From Piromyces finnis (taxonomy: Eukaryota > Neocallimastigomycota > Neocallimastigomycetes > Neocallimastigales > Neocallimastigaceae): a stretch of DNA of 64,000 nt. Shown here piece by piece: positions 16,479 through 33,054 of the stretch (positions are counted from its first letter, which is position 1; the number at the start of each line of letters is the position of its first letter). The notes below the pieces were generated by a model that worked only from the letters and a program-made list of their open reading frames with translations, was not told the origin of the DNA and did not search any database. The position numbers were made by a program, and so were the translations under genes. The stretch covers positions 310,001-374,000 of the forward strand of contig MCFH01000020.1 in NCBI GenBank assembly GCA_002104945.1, given 5' to 3'.

Positions 16479-18829
16479 TATATCTATTTATAAATAAATC
16501 GTATATATTATTAATAATTTAATTTTAAAATAACAATTTTAAGAAATATATTTTCCATTTTGACAAATAAAATTATAATAAAATTAATATATATACTCAA
16601 TTTTATTTTGTTCTTGTACTGTGTAATAGTTATAATTATATAAATTTTTACAATATTAATTTAATTTCTTATTTTTTATAACTAAAATCTACTTTTAATC
16701 AATACTTATTTCTACTATCTATTTTATCACCATATAAAAAGAATTTATTAATATTTTATTATTTATAATAATAATAATGTGAAAATTAATTTATATAATT
16801 TTTTTTTTTGTTAGATTTGATTTTAAGGAAAAGGTTGTTTTTTTGAATCTTATATATATATGTTCCTCTTTTTTTTTATTTCTAATTTCTTTATAAATTT
16901 ATTATTTTTTTTCTTAAACACTTTTTTCTTTACTTTAAAATTCAATTAGCGAATATACTTTATTTGGTATAAATTTTACTTTTTTTTTTTTTTTTTTTTA
17001 ATAATTTATATTTATATATATATATGTTTATTTAAATACTAGATAGCTATACCGATACTTTTTATCTATTTTTTTTTTTTCATTTCACATTTATATGACT
17101 TACCCTATTCAAATAAATAATCTACAATAAAATCCAATTGTTTAAAAAAAAAAAAGAAAAAGAAAAAACAGAAAAAATTCTACCGAGGACTATTTATTTA
17201 ATATATTAAAATAAACCAGAATAATATTAAAAAAAAAAAAAAAAAAAAAGTTAAGTAGCCTTAATATTTAATAATAAATATTATTATTATATAGGAATAT
17301 ATAATAAATATTTATGTATAATTCATTTAGTTATTTATTTATTTATTAATATATTCATCCATTCATTTATTTTTATGGTACAAAAAAAAACACGAATTTG
17401 ACCTTAAAAAAAGTACAATTTAAATTTAAATTAAAAATATCAATTATAATATATGTTACAATGGACTGTATCGTATATTATATAGAAAGTATGATAATCC
17501 ATATAATGGTGATAGATTTTTGTACTATTTTGTAAATATATAAAATATATTCTACAATAGTATTTATATATTTAACATTTATATTCTAATATATATTATT
17601 TTTGGTAAAATTCCTATTTATATTTTCCATTTTCAGTAGTTTATGGTCATTTTAATATATTTTTAATTTATTTATTTATATTGAGACTATATATTTGAAT
17701 GTATTCTAATATATTTAAATAAATTAATTTTTTAATCTCTTTGAAATAAACAAAATTTTATGAAAAGGCTTTCTTTTTTATAGAAAAAGAATTCAATAAG
17801 GAAACTTAAAAATAAAATAATTTTTTCTTTTTCAATAAGAAGTAATTGTAATGAAGGCTTCAGGGTAAGAAAGAAGAATAGATCAGTAAATTCTAATTAA
17901 ATTAAATATAATAACGTATAATTTTGGAGTAGTAATAGTCTTATGGATCATTACTGATATTTACGAAATTGTACAGCTAAAGTATATATTAATATCTATT
18001 TATATTTAAAATAGTATTATAATATTTGTAAAAGAAATAATTATATAAAAAATAATAAATCGAAACATATTCAGATCATTTATTAATTTATCTTTTTTTT
18101 TTTCTATACAAAGATCAATATTCAATATACTAAATTTTACACAAGATATTTTATATACTTTTCTATTTTATTTTGTTTATACATCTTTCCTTTCTTATAC
18201 TTTAATAAGAGGTTTATTGTCATTCTTATACCGATAGAATTACAAACTTCAATTGATGAAAAATGATTTCTTTTTCTGTTTCTTTTTTTTTTAAAAAAAA
18301 AAAAAAAAAAAAGACAGATTCCATTTTTGTTTAAATTAATTTTTGTTACAGAAATACAAACTTTGTTATTAATAATTTGGTAGGTCAAAAAAAAAATTTT
18401 TTTTTGATGGTTATTGAGAAAAATTCTTTTTAATTTATTTAATAATTAAAGAATTCATACATTTACTTATAATAATAGATATATAAAAATAAATCTATGT
18501 TAAATAAAACATTTCATCCTTATTCTTATGTTTTTACTAGGTTTACCATGTTTATTATTCTAATTACTAATATTTAGTACTATTACTATGTTTATTTAAT
18601 ATTATAATTACTGTTATAATTACTGTTTTGTGTTTATTATTCTCATTTTTAGTTTTTTTTTACCTAATAAATTACTTTTAATTATTAATTGCTATTTAGT
18701 ATTTAATTATATGATTTCTAAAGGACTAATTATTAATTATTTATTTTAATAAAATATTTTTAAATTAGTTTCTAAAATAATAAATAATTAATAATATTAT
18801 TAATAGGTGTATTATTATAGTTGTGTATT
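16479..18829. other. Intergenic region between the winged-helix gene and RCE1
   Basis: 2.35 kb containing the promoter of the winged-helix gene (near 16479) and the RCE1 3' end (near 18829). It is AT-rich with long A and T homopolymers. An 83-codon minus-strand frame at 18137-18388 crosses a poly-A/poly-T junction and shows no domain, so I do not call it. No other gene is seen. Confidence 0.7.
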
Positions 18830-20428
18830 TTATTTCCAGAATAAAGATTGAATAAGGGAGGTCTTTGAAACAAAGCTCATACCAATAATAAATAATATTA
18901 ATCCAATAATATAGAACATTATATATATAGCTATGAAAAGTTATATATAAAATTAAAATAAAAATAATTATATAAATACTTATTTAATTAAAAAAAAATA
19001 GTACTATTTTATATCATATTATAATTATTATATAAATCTATAAATGGATTTACTTCTTGTTTTTCCTGTAGCTGATAGAACCGAATTGACATCTGGGAAA
19101 TTGAATATATTACATAATGCATGTGCAAAAATACTTGACAAAACATTATCTATGAAAATTAAAAATATCATAATAGAATATGCATAAATATTTATTATAA
19201 ATCATCAACAAAAAAAAAAAAAAAAAAAAAAAAAGTATTTTTATTTTACCTGTTCTTAATAATAAAAAGGAAGCAAACCATCCAAAAAGATTGGTATATG
19301 AAAATTGAAGAACTGTTTATTATTAAAATATAAATATAGATAGATTAAAAAATAGATATTATTTAATTGGTATGTCTATTTTTAAAAATTTCATAATGAA
19401 AAATATATAAAATAATATATTACTTATGCTGAAAATAATTCTACTAATGATATTTTCTTCATTCTTATGTAATGAATATTGTTCATAGGCATGATGTACA
19501 TGAGCCAAACCGAAAAACAATGGTAATACAAAAATCATAAAGGTATTTGAAAAATTGGCTAAATAACAAACTGATATCATACATGATCTAAATATAAATT
19601 CTTCTGATATTGGTCCCTAGCATATTTAGGATGAATATTATAATATTGAATTAAATATATATATAATAATTAATCATATAAAGGTAATATTAGTAATGGG
19701 TTTTAATCATACCCTTTATACTTACAACAACAATATTTCTTATTTCATATATTGAAAAAGTAATTGATTTATAGTTATTATTTTGGAAAGGCATTTCTTC
19801 TTGTATATACATAACAACCATTGGACCGATATATATTAATAAAACTAATAATAAACCGATACCAATCCCAATTATAGTATTATGGTAAGTTATACCCATA
19901 GTTTTTAAAAAAAAGTCAAAGGAATTCTTTTAAAACAGTATTTTTTAAGAATAGTTAAAATAAATATATTTAATAGGTAGAAATAAAAATAAAATTAATC
20001 AAGATTAGAAATATATATATTAATCATAATAATATTAATAATAATAAATAATTTAATACATTTTAAAAAAGTAATTTTTAATTTAAAAATAAAAAAATCT
20101 TGGAAAGGATTATTTATTATTTTCACATTATTATAATTTTAATATAAAAAGCAAAAAAGAAATAATAAAACAAGTTAAAAAAAGAAAGAAAGAAAGAAAA
20201 ACTTACAGCTTCAAAAACATTTCTGAAATAATAGTATAGAACTAAAAATAATGGTGATACAACACAAACAATTGAAATTGAAATAATCCTTTTTTTTATT
20301 ACTTCAGGGTGATCTCTGGATAGCTTTAATTGTTTTTTTCTATCGAAGAAATAAAGTGAACCGACAAAGAAACTTGATAATAAAAAACATATAATTAATG
20401 CTTCAAATTTTGTTATATATTGTTCCAT
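18830..20428 (-). CDS. RCE1: CAAX prenyl protease 2 (Rce1 family)
   Basis: Six exons on the minus strand: 20428-20207, 19926-19726, 19616-19424, 19312-19250, 19149-19054 and 18930-18830, giving 291 residues (yeast and human proteins are a little over 300). Rce1 is an integral ER-membrane glutamate-type endoprotease. It removes the last three residues of farnesylated or geranylgeranylated CAAX proteins such as Ras, Rho and a-factor. The catalytic signatures are all present: EEFIFR (EExxxR), FGLAHVHH (FxxxH) and HALCN (HxxxN). Several hydrophobic segments (MEQYITKFEALIICFLLSS, IIGIGIGLLLVLLIYIG, FYIIGLILFIIG) match the multi-pass topology. The first exon ends in phase 0 and the last exon gives the expected short C-terminal tail. 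It is divergent from the TBCA gene. Confidence 0.9.
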
Positions 20429-21268
<840 letters not shown>

Positions 21269-21722
21269 ATGTCCTCAACCGCTACTGTTAGAAATTTAAA
21301 AATCAAAACTGGTGTTGTTAAACGGTAAGAATAAATATATATACATGACATTAATAAAAGTTTAAAAATAGAAAAAAAAATATAAAATAAATATTTATTA
21401 TTTATTTCTTATTACTTAAAATAAGTAATTAATGGAATAACCATCTTTTACTTTTTTTTTTATTACTTTATTAAATTATATATAAATATATATATATATA
21501 TAAATATCTATTGTTGAAATTAAATTTATAATATAAATATAAATATTTATACTATTTATTTATTTAAAAATAATATGGAAATAGTTTAGGAAAAGAAGTT
21601 ATTTCTTACCAAAAAGAATATGAACAACAACAAGCTAGAATTGATAAATTAATTGCTCAAAATGCTGATGAACACGATATTAATAAACAAGTAAATTTAA
21701 CACATTTAACGATATATATATA

Positions 21723-21756
<34 letters not shown>

Positions 21757-22240
21757 AAATAAACTTATTAATTTTCAATTTTTATTAATTATTCTATATA
21801 AACAAAAATATTATTTTTAAATAAATTACAATATCAATTAAAAATTATTTTAAATAGAAAGAAGTTCTTGAAGAAACTAATGTCATGATTCCAGATAGTA
21901 AGCGCCGTCTTAATGTTGCTTATAAAGAATTAACTGATCTTGTTGAATTAATGCTTGTAAGTTTTAATATTTACTTTAAATAAACTTTCTTTTAATGGCA
22001 AAGCATTATTTTTGAAATTATTATTAAAAGAAATAAATAATATACTATTTCAGTTAGTTTTAACAAGGCCAAACTATTAAACTCTTTTTTTTCTTTTTTT
22101 TTTCATTTAATTATTTATTTTTATATAATTATTATTATTATTATTATAATGTTATTCAATAGAAGGAAAACCCAAGTATTAAGGATACTAAAGAAATGAT
22201 TGACGCTCAAGCTGTTCTTAAGGATGTTAAAATTAATTAA
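21269..22240 (+). CDS. TBCA: Tubulin-specific chaperone A (tubulin-folding cofactor A)
   Basis: Four exons: 21269-21324, 21585-21690, 21858-21956 and 22163-22240; 112 residues, the family's usual length (yeast Rbl2 106, human TBCA 108). Cofactor A captures beta-tubulin released from the cytosolic chaperonin and passes it into the folding pathway. The conserved N-terminus LKIKTGVVKRLGKEVISY is followed by the alpha-helical body with YEQQQARIDKL, IPDSKRRL and AYKELTDLVE, as expected of the three-helix bundle. It starts at the first ATG after a short AT-rich leader. For a zoospore-forming fungus, tubulin supply also feeds the flagellum, but nothing here shows specialised regulation. Confidence 0.92.
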
Positions 22241-23380
22241 GCTATTATTTATTACCTGTATATAATCTGCAATTATATACAATATTAAATTCATTTAACA
22301 TTATTAAATAATTTTAATTATTATTTAATAAAGCATAACTCTTTAAAAAAAAAAAAAAAAAAAAAAAAGGAAAATTAATAATAATCTAAATATTATATAT
22401 TCATATCCATTAAACAAAAACAAAGCATTATAAATCTATTATTAAAATAGTATTACCACAAGATGTATTTAAAAAAAGTAATAGTATTATTATAAAATAA
22501 TAATACTTTTTATTAATGTAAATCATTATTTAAATATCACAAGAGTAATAATAAAACTAATATATAAATATAAATATAGTTTTTTTTTATTTCATTTTAA
22601 TAAGGTCATTTATTATTAATAATTTATTCAATATAAACTATTTTTTTATTCTCATGATCCTAAATAATATAGAGTATGTAATAATAAGAGTGGTTGAAGA
22701 AACAGCAACGTGTTTTTTTTTCTCAAAGTATTGTGTATTAATTCATTTTTAAAGATAAATTTACTTAATTTCAATGGTGAAAAAAAACTTTATTAAGTTT
22801 ATATTTATCATGTGAAGATATTCATGATATTTTTTTTTTTGTTACCAATATTAGAAATAATAATACTATAAAATTCATTTATAATAGTCAAATAATAAAA
22901 CAATAAAAAAGCAATGAATAAAAAAAGGTTTTAATTTCTTCTATATAAAAAGTAACTTTTTTTTGTGTGTGTGTGTTTGTATGTGAATTTTTGTTTTTTT
23001 TCCTCTTTTCATTAAAATTAATTTATTTCTGCATTTTAAATCAATAATTTCTCATTTCTTTAATATAAAAAATTAATATATTAAAATATAAAGTCAATTT
23101 ATTATAATTATAAAAAAACAAAATCTTATAAAATAAAATTTTAAAATGGAATATTAAACAAAAATAAAAAAGAATTTACTAATTAAATATTCTATAAATA
23201 ATTAAAAGATACTTTTTAAATATAATAAATATATATATACTTTATCTTTCTTTCATTTTATAAAATTTAAATATTAATTTGTAATAGTAATAATAATAAA
23301 AAAAGGAAGTAGATATTTATTTATTTAAAATTTATAACAAAATTACCTCTTCAAATAAAAGAAAAAAACTTTTCCACAAC
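22241..23380. other. Intergenic region TBCA to GGPP synthase
   Basis: 1.14 kb between two plus-strand genes. It contains homopolymers and AT spacer only and is presumed to include the TBCA 3' UTR and the GGPP synthase promoter. No gene is seen. Confidence 0.75.
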
Positions 23381-25673
<2,293 letters not shown>

Positions 25674-26276
25674 AAAAAAAAAAAAAAAATAACTATTAAA
25701 AATAAAAAGAAAAAAAATATTTATATATATATATATAGAATTAAATAGAATAGAAAGAGAATAAGAAGAAAAAAAAAAAAAAAAAAAAGAAAAAAAAAAT
25801 AATAATAATAACAAAATTAAAATTAAACATGTTATATATATCATCTATTGTTAATAGAATATTTAAAACAAAATAAAATAAAATATATTGTAAAGAAAAG
25901 GTTAAAAAAAAAAAAAAAAAAAAAGACTCTTTTTTTATATATATTTCATTTCATTTTATTGTTATTTATTTTTATTTATGATAAAAATAATAACTTTTAG
26001 GGTAAATCCATTTTTAAAGAATGGATAAAATAAATTATATATATAAATTTATATTTATAATGGATAAAAAATGATTTTTTTAATAATTTAAATTTATGTT
26101 TAAAAAAAAAAAACAATAGATAAAATATAAAAATTTTAATGATTAATAATAGATAAAAATGGATAAACTAAATGAATGTCGTTGTATAACATAGTATATA
26201 CATAGTATACACATAGTAAACATATAAAAATAATGTATATTTATATATATCTTTTCTATAAATCTTGATCTAAAAT
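25674..26276. other. Convergent intergenic region, GGPP synthase and MAK5
   Basis: 603 bp between two convergent stop codons. Poly-A and poly-T runs and AT spacer; presumably both 3' UTRs. A minus-strand frame at 25647-25844 is homopolymer artefact. Confidence 0.8.
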
Positions 26277-27024
26277 TTATTTAGTATTCTTTTTTGCTTT
26301 AACCTTTTGAACAGCATTTAAAGCATTAAATCCTTCATTAGCAAGAATACTAGTTTTCTTTCCTTTTTCACGTAATAAAATATCTGGAAGATTAGATATA
26401 GTACTACTAGTTAAATATTTGGTGGAAAGACCAACTGGAATAATTGGCTTTTCTAATAAAACCTTTAATTTATTCTTTAATCCCTTTAATTTATTGGCTT
26501 CTTTATTCTTGTTTCTTCTATTATCTTCATCATCAGAATCTTCTTCACTATTGAAACGATAATAAATTGGAAAAAAAAAAAAAAAAAAATTAATATATAA
26601 ATAAAATATAAAAATAATATATTCTAATTTTTTATTTCTCAGCTTACAGTAAATCCTCATCAAGGATAACATCCATTTCTTCAGCAGCCTTCTTTATCCA
26701 ACTATTATTTTGTGAAGTCTATAAAGAGTATTTAAAAATTAGAAAATATATTCATAGTTTATTAATATAAATTTCATACTTTTAATTTTTTTATATTTTA
26801 TATATTTGATTTTTATTTTTTTTATTTTTTTTTTTTTTTTTTTTTTTTTACCTTTTGAATCTTGTGTTCTAATTTATCAATTTCAAGGGCAAGTGAGGTA
26901 CGTTCTTTTAATGAGTTCATATTTATACGATCAACTGGGAAGTCTTCAATACCGTTTGCTATAAATATACATTAAGGTTTACCATTAATATTTTTTTCTG
27001 TCTTATATGAAATAAGTGAAAAAA

Positions 27025-27074
<50 letters not shown>

Positions 27075-28841
27075 CATAAGGCTATTAATACTTACGTTTC
27101 TTTAATGAGGAACATAAATTCTTATATAATCTTTGTTCTTCTGGTGAACATAAAGCAATACTAATACCTTCTCTCTCAGCACGAGCAGTACGACCACTTC
27201 TGTGAACATAAATCTATATATTATATAATTTTTACACAGAATTTTAGAGATAAATGTCAACAATATAAAAAGAATAAAGAAAAGATAATTACATCAGCAG
27301 AACGTGGTAATTGATAATGAATAACATGATCAACAGCTGGAATATCTAAACCACGAGCAGCAACATCACTAGTAATTAATAAAGCATTATTTGAATCACG
27401 GAATCTTTCTAAATTCTTCAATCTTTGTCTTTGTTGCATTTGAGCATGTAAACCAAATGTCTTAATATTTAATAAATTCATAATTGGAATTAATCTACGA
27501 ATACAATCAATACTATTTACAAAAACAATAGTTTTTCCTGGGTAAAGAAGAGCAAAGTAATAAAGATAAAGATCTTTTTCAGTTTGAAGACAATTAATCT
27601 TTGTTTCAGTTAATGGCTTAGCCATAATTGAATTGGTCAATAAATTAACATAACTTGGATTTTTATCTTCAAATTCAAGTTGCTTAATTAATTTAACTAT
27701 ATATTATAATATTATAATGAATAAATGATATATGGAAATTAATATTAAATTCAAAAAAAAAAAAATTTCAACTAATTTAAGTCTATAATGTATCACTTTA
27801 TTTTTCATACCGAAAGTTGTGTTAGTATTCTTAGAGTTATTCTTTTTTATTCTGACGTGAAGTTCTTTATCGGAAATTAAAGTAGCAGAATAAACAGCAA
27901 TTTGTCTTCTGTAACTTAAATCTTCATCCTTCTTCTTATTACTATTTTTTTTTATTATCATTTATTATTTTAATCATTATAAAAAAAATGCATTGTTATT
28001 ATTTATATTTTGTTATTAATAAAAAGAATGCAATGATATGAAATAACAATTATTATCTCATTTTTTAAACTATAAATTATACTATATATACCGTTTCTTG
28101 GAAATAATATTAAGAATATATTCTAATTCACGGAAGTGACCAGATTCTAACATTCTATCGGCTTCATCAAGTACTAAAAATCTAGTAGTTCTTAAATGTT
28201 CAGAAAAATCTTTATGCTTTATTATTATAAAAGTAGTTAATAATTATAAAAGAATAAAAAAAAAAAATAACAATTTAAAATTTAATAAGAATTTTTAAAT
28301 TTTAGAATAATGTTAAAATAATAAATTTCATTTTTTATCTCTAATTAAAAAAAAAACATTTTAAAAAAAAAAAAGACATACATCAGTCATAAGTTCCCAT
28401 AAACGACCTGGAGTAGCAATAATAACATCTGGTTTTTGCTTAATTAAACGTTGTTGCTTTTGAGCAGACATACCACCAACAATAGCAACAATCTATTTAT
28501 AATAATAATAAAAAGAATATATAAAAAAAAAAAAAAAAAAGAAGCATATATAAATAATTTGTTCTTAATTATTTTTTTAAAAAAAAATGGAAATTTCTTT
28601 TTAATATAAAAATCTTTAAAATAAAACTTACAAAAGCATCAGTGAATTTAGAAATAGCCATTAAATGTTGTTTAACTTGAATAGCTAATTCACGAGTTGG
28701 AGTTAATATTAATCCAGAACAATAATTTCTTTGTTCTTTTGGAGTTGAGGCTATATGTTGAATAACTGGTAAACCAAATGCTAAAGTTTTACCAGAACCC
28801 TTTTTAAATAAATCATTGGATTATTTATATATATATATATA

Positions 28842-28928
<87 letters not shown>

Positions 28929-30684
28929 ATCCTATCTATAATAAATTACAGTTTCAGCGGCACCAATAATATCATGTTTATCCTTTAATGAAAGATTTAA
29001 AGTATTAGCTTGAATTTCAGTTGGCTTTGAAAATTTTAAGGCCTTTAATGCCTTTTCAATAGTTGGAGCTAATGAATAATCCTTCCAGGCACTAATATCA
29101 AAGTCTATTTTAAAAATTTAAAAATTTTAAATTATTATCATTGTCATTATTTTTAAAATTAAAGAAAAAAATGTATAAAATCATTATATTTTATATAGGA
29201 ATAGATTTAAAAATATATATATTGCTAGCTAATTGAATATTGAAATTTTTTCTTTATAAAATAAATGATAATCACTTTCATCAATTTCAACTTCTTCCTC
29301 TTGTTTCTTTTCTACTGGTTTTTGTTGCTTTTTCTTTTCATTCTTTTTCTTTTTATTTTCATTCTTTTTTGGTTTTGGTTCACTTTTTTCTTCTACTTCT
29401 TCAGTGGTATTAGATTCTTCTTTTTCTTCTTCTTTCTTTTCGTCCTCTTCTTTTTCAGTAGTATCCTTATTGGATTCTTCTTTTTCTTCGTCTTCTGCTT
29501 CTTCAGTAGCCTTGCTTTCTTCATTTTCTGGTTCTTCGGTTTCAACATTATCTTTATCAACATCCATTTTATCTTCTGATACGTCATTAACATCCATATT
29601 TCCATATTCATCATCTTCTTCTTCACTATCAGAACCAATACCTAATTTACCATTACTATATAATTCTTTTTCTTTATCCCAATCGAAATCATCCATATCT
29701 ATAAATTCTTCACCATTGAATTCATTTTTCTTTGGTTGTCCATTATTATTCTTGTTTTTATTTTTTTGTTGCTGTTATAGGATGAAAAAATCATAATTAT
29801 TTATTTATTTTTATCCAATATTTAATTATATTATTATTCATCATTTATAAATATAAAAAAAAAAGATATTTTAAATTAATTGAATTTCATTAATTATTAT
29901 TATATGCATTTTATTATAGAATATAAATATTATAGAATATAAATATTTTTTAAATTATACGATAATTCCAATAAATTTAAAACTATTATTTATTAAATAA
30001 ATATATTTTAATAACTTTTTATTCATAACTTTTAAATTAAATTACCTTAAATCTAATAATCTTTCCATTTTTATTGTTTTCATATACCACTTCAACATCC
30101 TTGATTTCTTCTAAACTTAAAAATCCATCAATATCTTCATTACCTAATAAACTTTTATCATAATTAATTTCACTCCAGCCCCATTCATCAATATTCTTTA
30201 AATCTATGAATTCGGAATCATCTTCCTTTTTATTTTTATTTTCATTATTTGCATTATTTTTTCCATTTTTCTTGTTCTTGTTCTTATTGTTCTTGTTCTT
30301 GTTTTTATTATTGTTTTTATTTTTATTAGTATTATTTATTGGCTTAATTTCTGGGAGAGGTGGAAGATCTTCAGTTGAAATTTTTTTCCATTCTTCTTCT
30401 GAACTTAAGATTTTATTAATTTCAGTAGTCTCAGTGTTATTTTTATTCTTATTTAACTTTCTTCTCTTGTTATTCTTTTTATTTGAATTTTCTTGTGGTT
30501 TTTGCTTTTTATCATTATTAGTGGTATTATTCTTATTGTTATTATTTTCATTCTTTGGTGTATTAGTATTGGTATTGGTATTGGTTTCTTCAACAATTTC
30601 AGCATCTAAATTTATGTCTGTAATATTATTAGGGTTCATTTTAATTATTCCCTTGTTATTTCTTTTTCTCTTATTTTGAGCCAT
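26277..30684 (-). CDS. MAK5: ATP-dependent RNA helicase, Mak5/DDX24 type
   Basis: Twelve exons on the minus strand: 30684-30046, 29771-29276, 29104-28950, 28799-28632, 28492-28382, 28216-28092, 27941-27811, 27696-27293, 27213-27096, 26958-26852, 26718-26648 and 26547-26277; 931 residues (yeast Mak5 773, human DDX24 859). It should act in the nucleolus on 60S ribosomal subunit assembly. Residues 1 to about 380 are Asn/Lys- then Glu-rich and disordered. The core follows with a Q-motif-like KPTEIQ, motif I AETGSGKT (split by an intron), PTRELA, TPGR, DEAD near residue 540, SAT, VFVNS, ARGLDIP and HRSGRTARA near 750. The C-terminus is basic. [18 protein letters not shown] in exon 1 resembles the N-terminal WxxxE region of Mak5. 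All catalytic motifs are intact. Confidence 0.93.
28842..28924. repeat. (ATT)n microsatellite in intron 3 of MAK5
   Basis: About 27 ATT units within the intron that separates AET from GSGKT of helicase motif I. Confidence 0.95.
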
Positions 30685-31714
30685 GTTTATTAAATATATA
30701 TATTGATATTAATAAATAAAATATCTATAATTCTAAAAATTTAGAAATATTATAAGATTATGAAATAACACTCTCTATATATAAATTATTGGCAAAGTTA
30801 ACAATATAAAAATTCAAAATGAACTTTTCTACTTTTTTTATTAACCTTGATTAAAAAAAAAAAAAAAAAAAAATATAATTTTAATATTATTTAAGATTAT
30901 AAATATATTTTTATCCAATCATATTTAGTATTTTTTTAAAAAATAAATAATTATATATTTGTATTTTTTTCAAAATTTAATTTTTTAAAAAGATCAAAAT
31001 AAATTACTAAAATAATTATTATCATTTTATTTTTTCTTTATTATGAAATTCATACTATGTTTATATTTTAACAACAACAAAATAGTTTGTAAATAACAAA
31101 CCTGAGTTAATTCATTAGTTAAAAAATATTTTATTAATAATTAATTTAATTAATATATAATTTAAATTTGAAATATAAAATAATTTTTTATACAAAAAAG
31201 AAAATAAAACTAAATAAAAAAAAAAAAAATAGTCTATTTATAATATTGAAACAATAAAGTATTTTCTATAATAAAAAAAAAATTAATGGCTATTAAATTG
31301 AAGAAATATGAATATTTCTAAAAATATGATAATAAGTTGATATTTGATTGTATGTTTGTAGTTATTTGAAATATTGAAAAAAAATTTCTTGAAATCATGG
31401 TGTATTATAATGTAGTTTTATATTATTAAAAAATTTCTTTAATAATATATAACATTAGAATACTGTGTGTTGTTGTTGTTGCGTTTAGTTACTTCTTATA
31501 TATATTAAAAAAAATAAATAGAAATAAAAATAAAAAAAAAAGGGAATGTTATAATTATCAAATTATTATTAAATTTTAAATAATAATAAAATAATAGTTA
31601 TTCCTTTTCGTTTTACTATTTAAAATTAAATCATGAAAATGATTTATATTATAATGATTTAGATATTTTAATGAATAATTATATGTAGATGCATATCTAA
31701 TTTTAAAAATTCAT
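30685..31714. other. Intergenic region upstream of MAK5
   Basis: 1.03 kb between MAK5 and the 3' end of the next minus-strand gene. AT spacer with poly-A runs. It must include the MAK5 promoter. No gene is seen. Confidence 0.75.
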
Positions 31715-32636
31715 TCATGGATTATAAATATTAACATTAACGCTTCCTCTAATATTAAAGTTATTTTTCTTTAAAATATTGTCTATAACATCTTTTTCAT
31801 CTTCAAAAATTTTTCTTTTAATCTTATAAATATCTGGTTCAGGAATGGAGAATTTTCTATTATTATGAAAAACTCGATAAGTACTATTAAAATCATCTTT
31901 TGCTGAATGGAAAATGGGATGAATACTAAATGGTGCTGGGAAATTTGGATATGGATAACAAACATTACTATCATCTATAATTGATGTTGGCGTTTTATTT
32001 TTTGATTATGTCCAATATCATTTTATAATATGTATTTATATAAAAAAAGTAGATATATAAGATAATTTAGTTATATATATTCATTATTTAAAATATATAA
32101 AAAAAAAAAAAAAATACCAATAATATTTGAAAAATGAGAAGATTCATCAACATAAATTGACTTGTTCTTCTTGTTTAATAATTTGACAGAATTTAGTTTA
32201 TCTTTATTATATTTATTCTTATTCTTTCTTTGCTTTTGTAATTCTCTTGTTTCCCTTTCAATTTCGGGATAATCATTAACTGTTTTTATTTTATTATAAA
32301 TTGATTATAAAATATATAATTAATATTAACAAGTTTACAAATAGATCTATAATAAAAACAAATTGAATAAACATCATAATAATCTGTTCTAATATCCTCA
32401 TTATCTTATACATATATTGTATTTTCTATTCTATTTAATCTTTTTTATTTTTTTTTTTGTCTAATAGGAATTCTATACTATTACATAATATATTCTATTT
32501 TTGTTTCTTATTTATTTAAATAGTTTAAACACTACGATATATAAAATACAAAATTTAAAAAAGAAAAAAGAAAAAAAAAGTAAAAAAAAAAAAAAAAAAG
32601 AATATATATATATATTTAATAAAAACCTTTCGCCAT
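31715..32636 (-). CDS. Unrecognised 143-residue protein, possible flagellar or microtubule-associated type
   Basis: Three exons on the minus strand: 32636-32627, 32279-32118 and 31974-31715; 143 residues. The first exon codes only MAK plus one base, so the start is inferred from the ATG preceding a donor and the phase match to exon 2. The N-terminal part is basic and helical (EIERETRELQKQRKNKNK). It continues with a Pro/aromatic segment VCYPYPNFPAPFSIHPIFH, then STYRVFHNN and IPEPDIYKIKRKIF. I do not recognise the family. Short proteins with Tyr/Pro/Phe-rich segments like this are common among ciliary microtubule inner proteins, but that is only a resemblance. It lies directly downstream, on the same strand, of another protein of similar character. 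Confidence 0.6.
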
Positions 32637-33054
32637 TCTGTTATAAGTAGTATCATAAATACTGAGAAGAGGAAACTTTTTTTTATTATTGATAATGATT
32701 ATTATTTATAAAAATAATAATTTTTTTATTAGATATATTTCTTTATACATAATTAATACAATTTTTATACTAAATAATAATAATAATAATATATCTATAA
32801 TAAAAAGAATAAATATATATTTTTTGATATATATATATATATATACTTTTTAAAATATAATATCATTATTATTATTATTAATATTTTTTATTTTTGTTAA
32901 TTCTTCTTTATATAAAGAAAAAATAAATTATATATTTTTATAATAAAAATAACTATTGAACAAATATTACAAAGAAAAAAAAAATAAAAAATAAAAGAGA
33001 AATAAAAAAAAATCTAATAAAAAATATTTAAAATTGTAATATATATTATATATT
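32637..33054. other. Spacer between two small minus-strand genes
   Basis: 418 bp of AT spacer. It should contain the promoter of the 143-residue gene and the 3' end of the 162-residue gene. Nothing else is seen. Confidence 0.7.

Noticed and set aside
18137-18388. 83-codon minus-strand frame in the spacer downstream of RCE1
   Set aside because: It runs through a poly-T/poly-A junction, has no domain, and has no plausible splice partners or conserved words.
29265-29796. Plus-strand Phe- and Ser-rich frames
   Set aside because: They are reverse readings of the Lys/Glu-rich exon 2 of MAK5.
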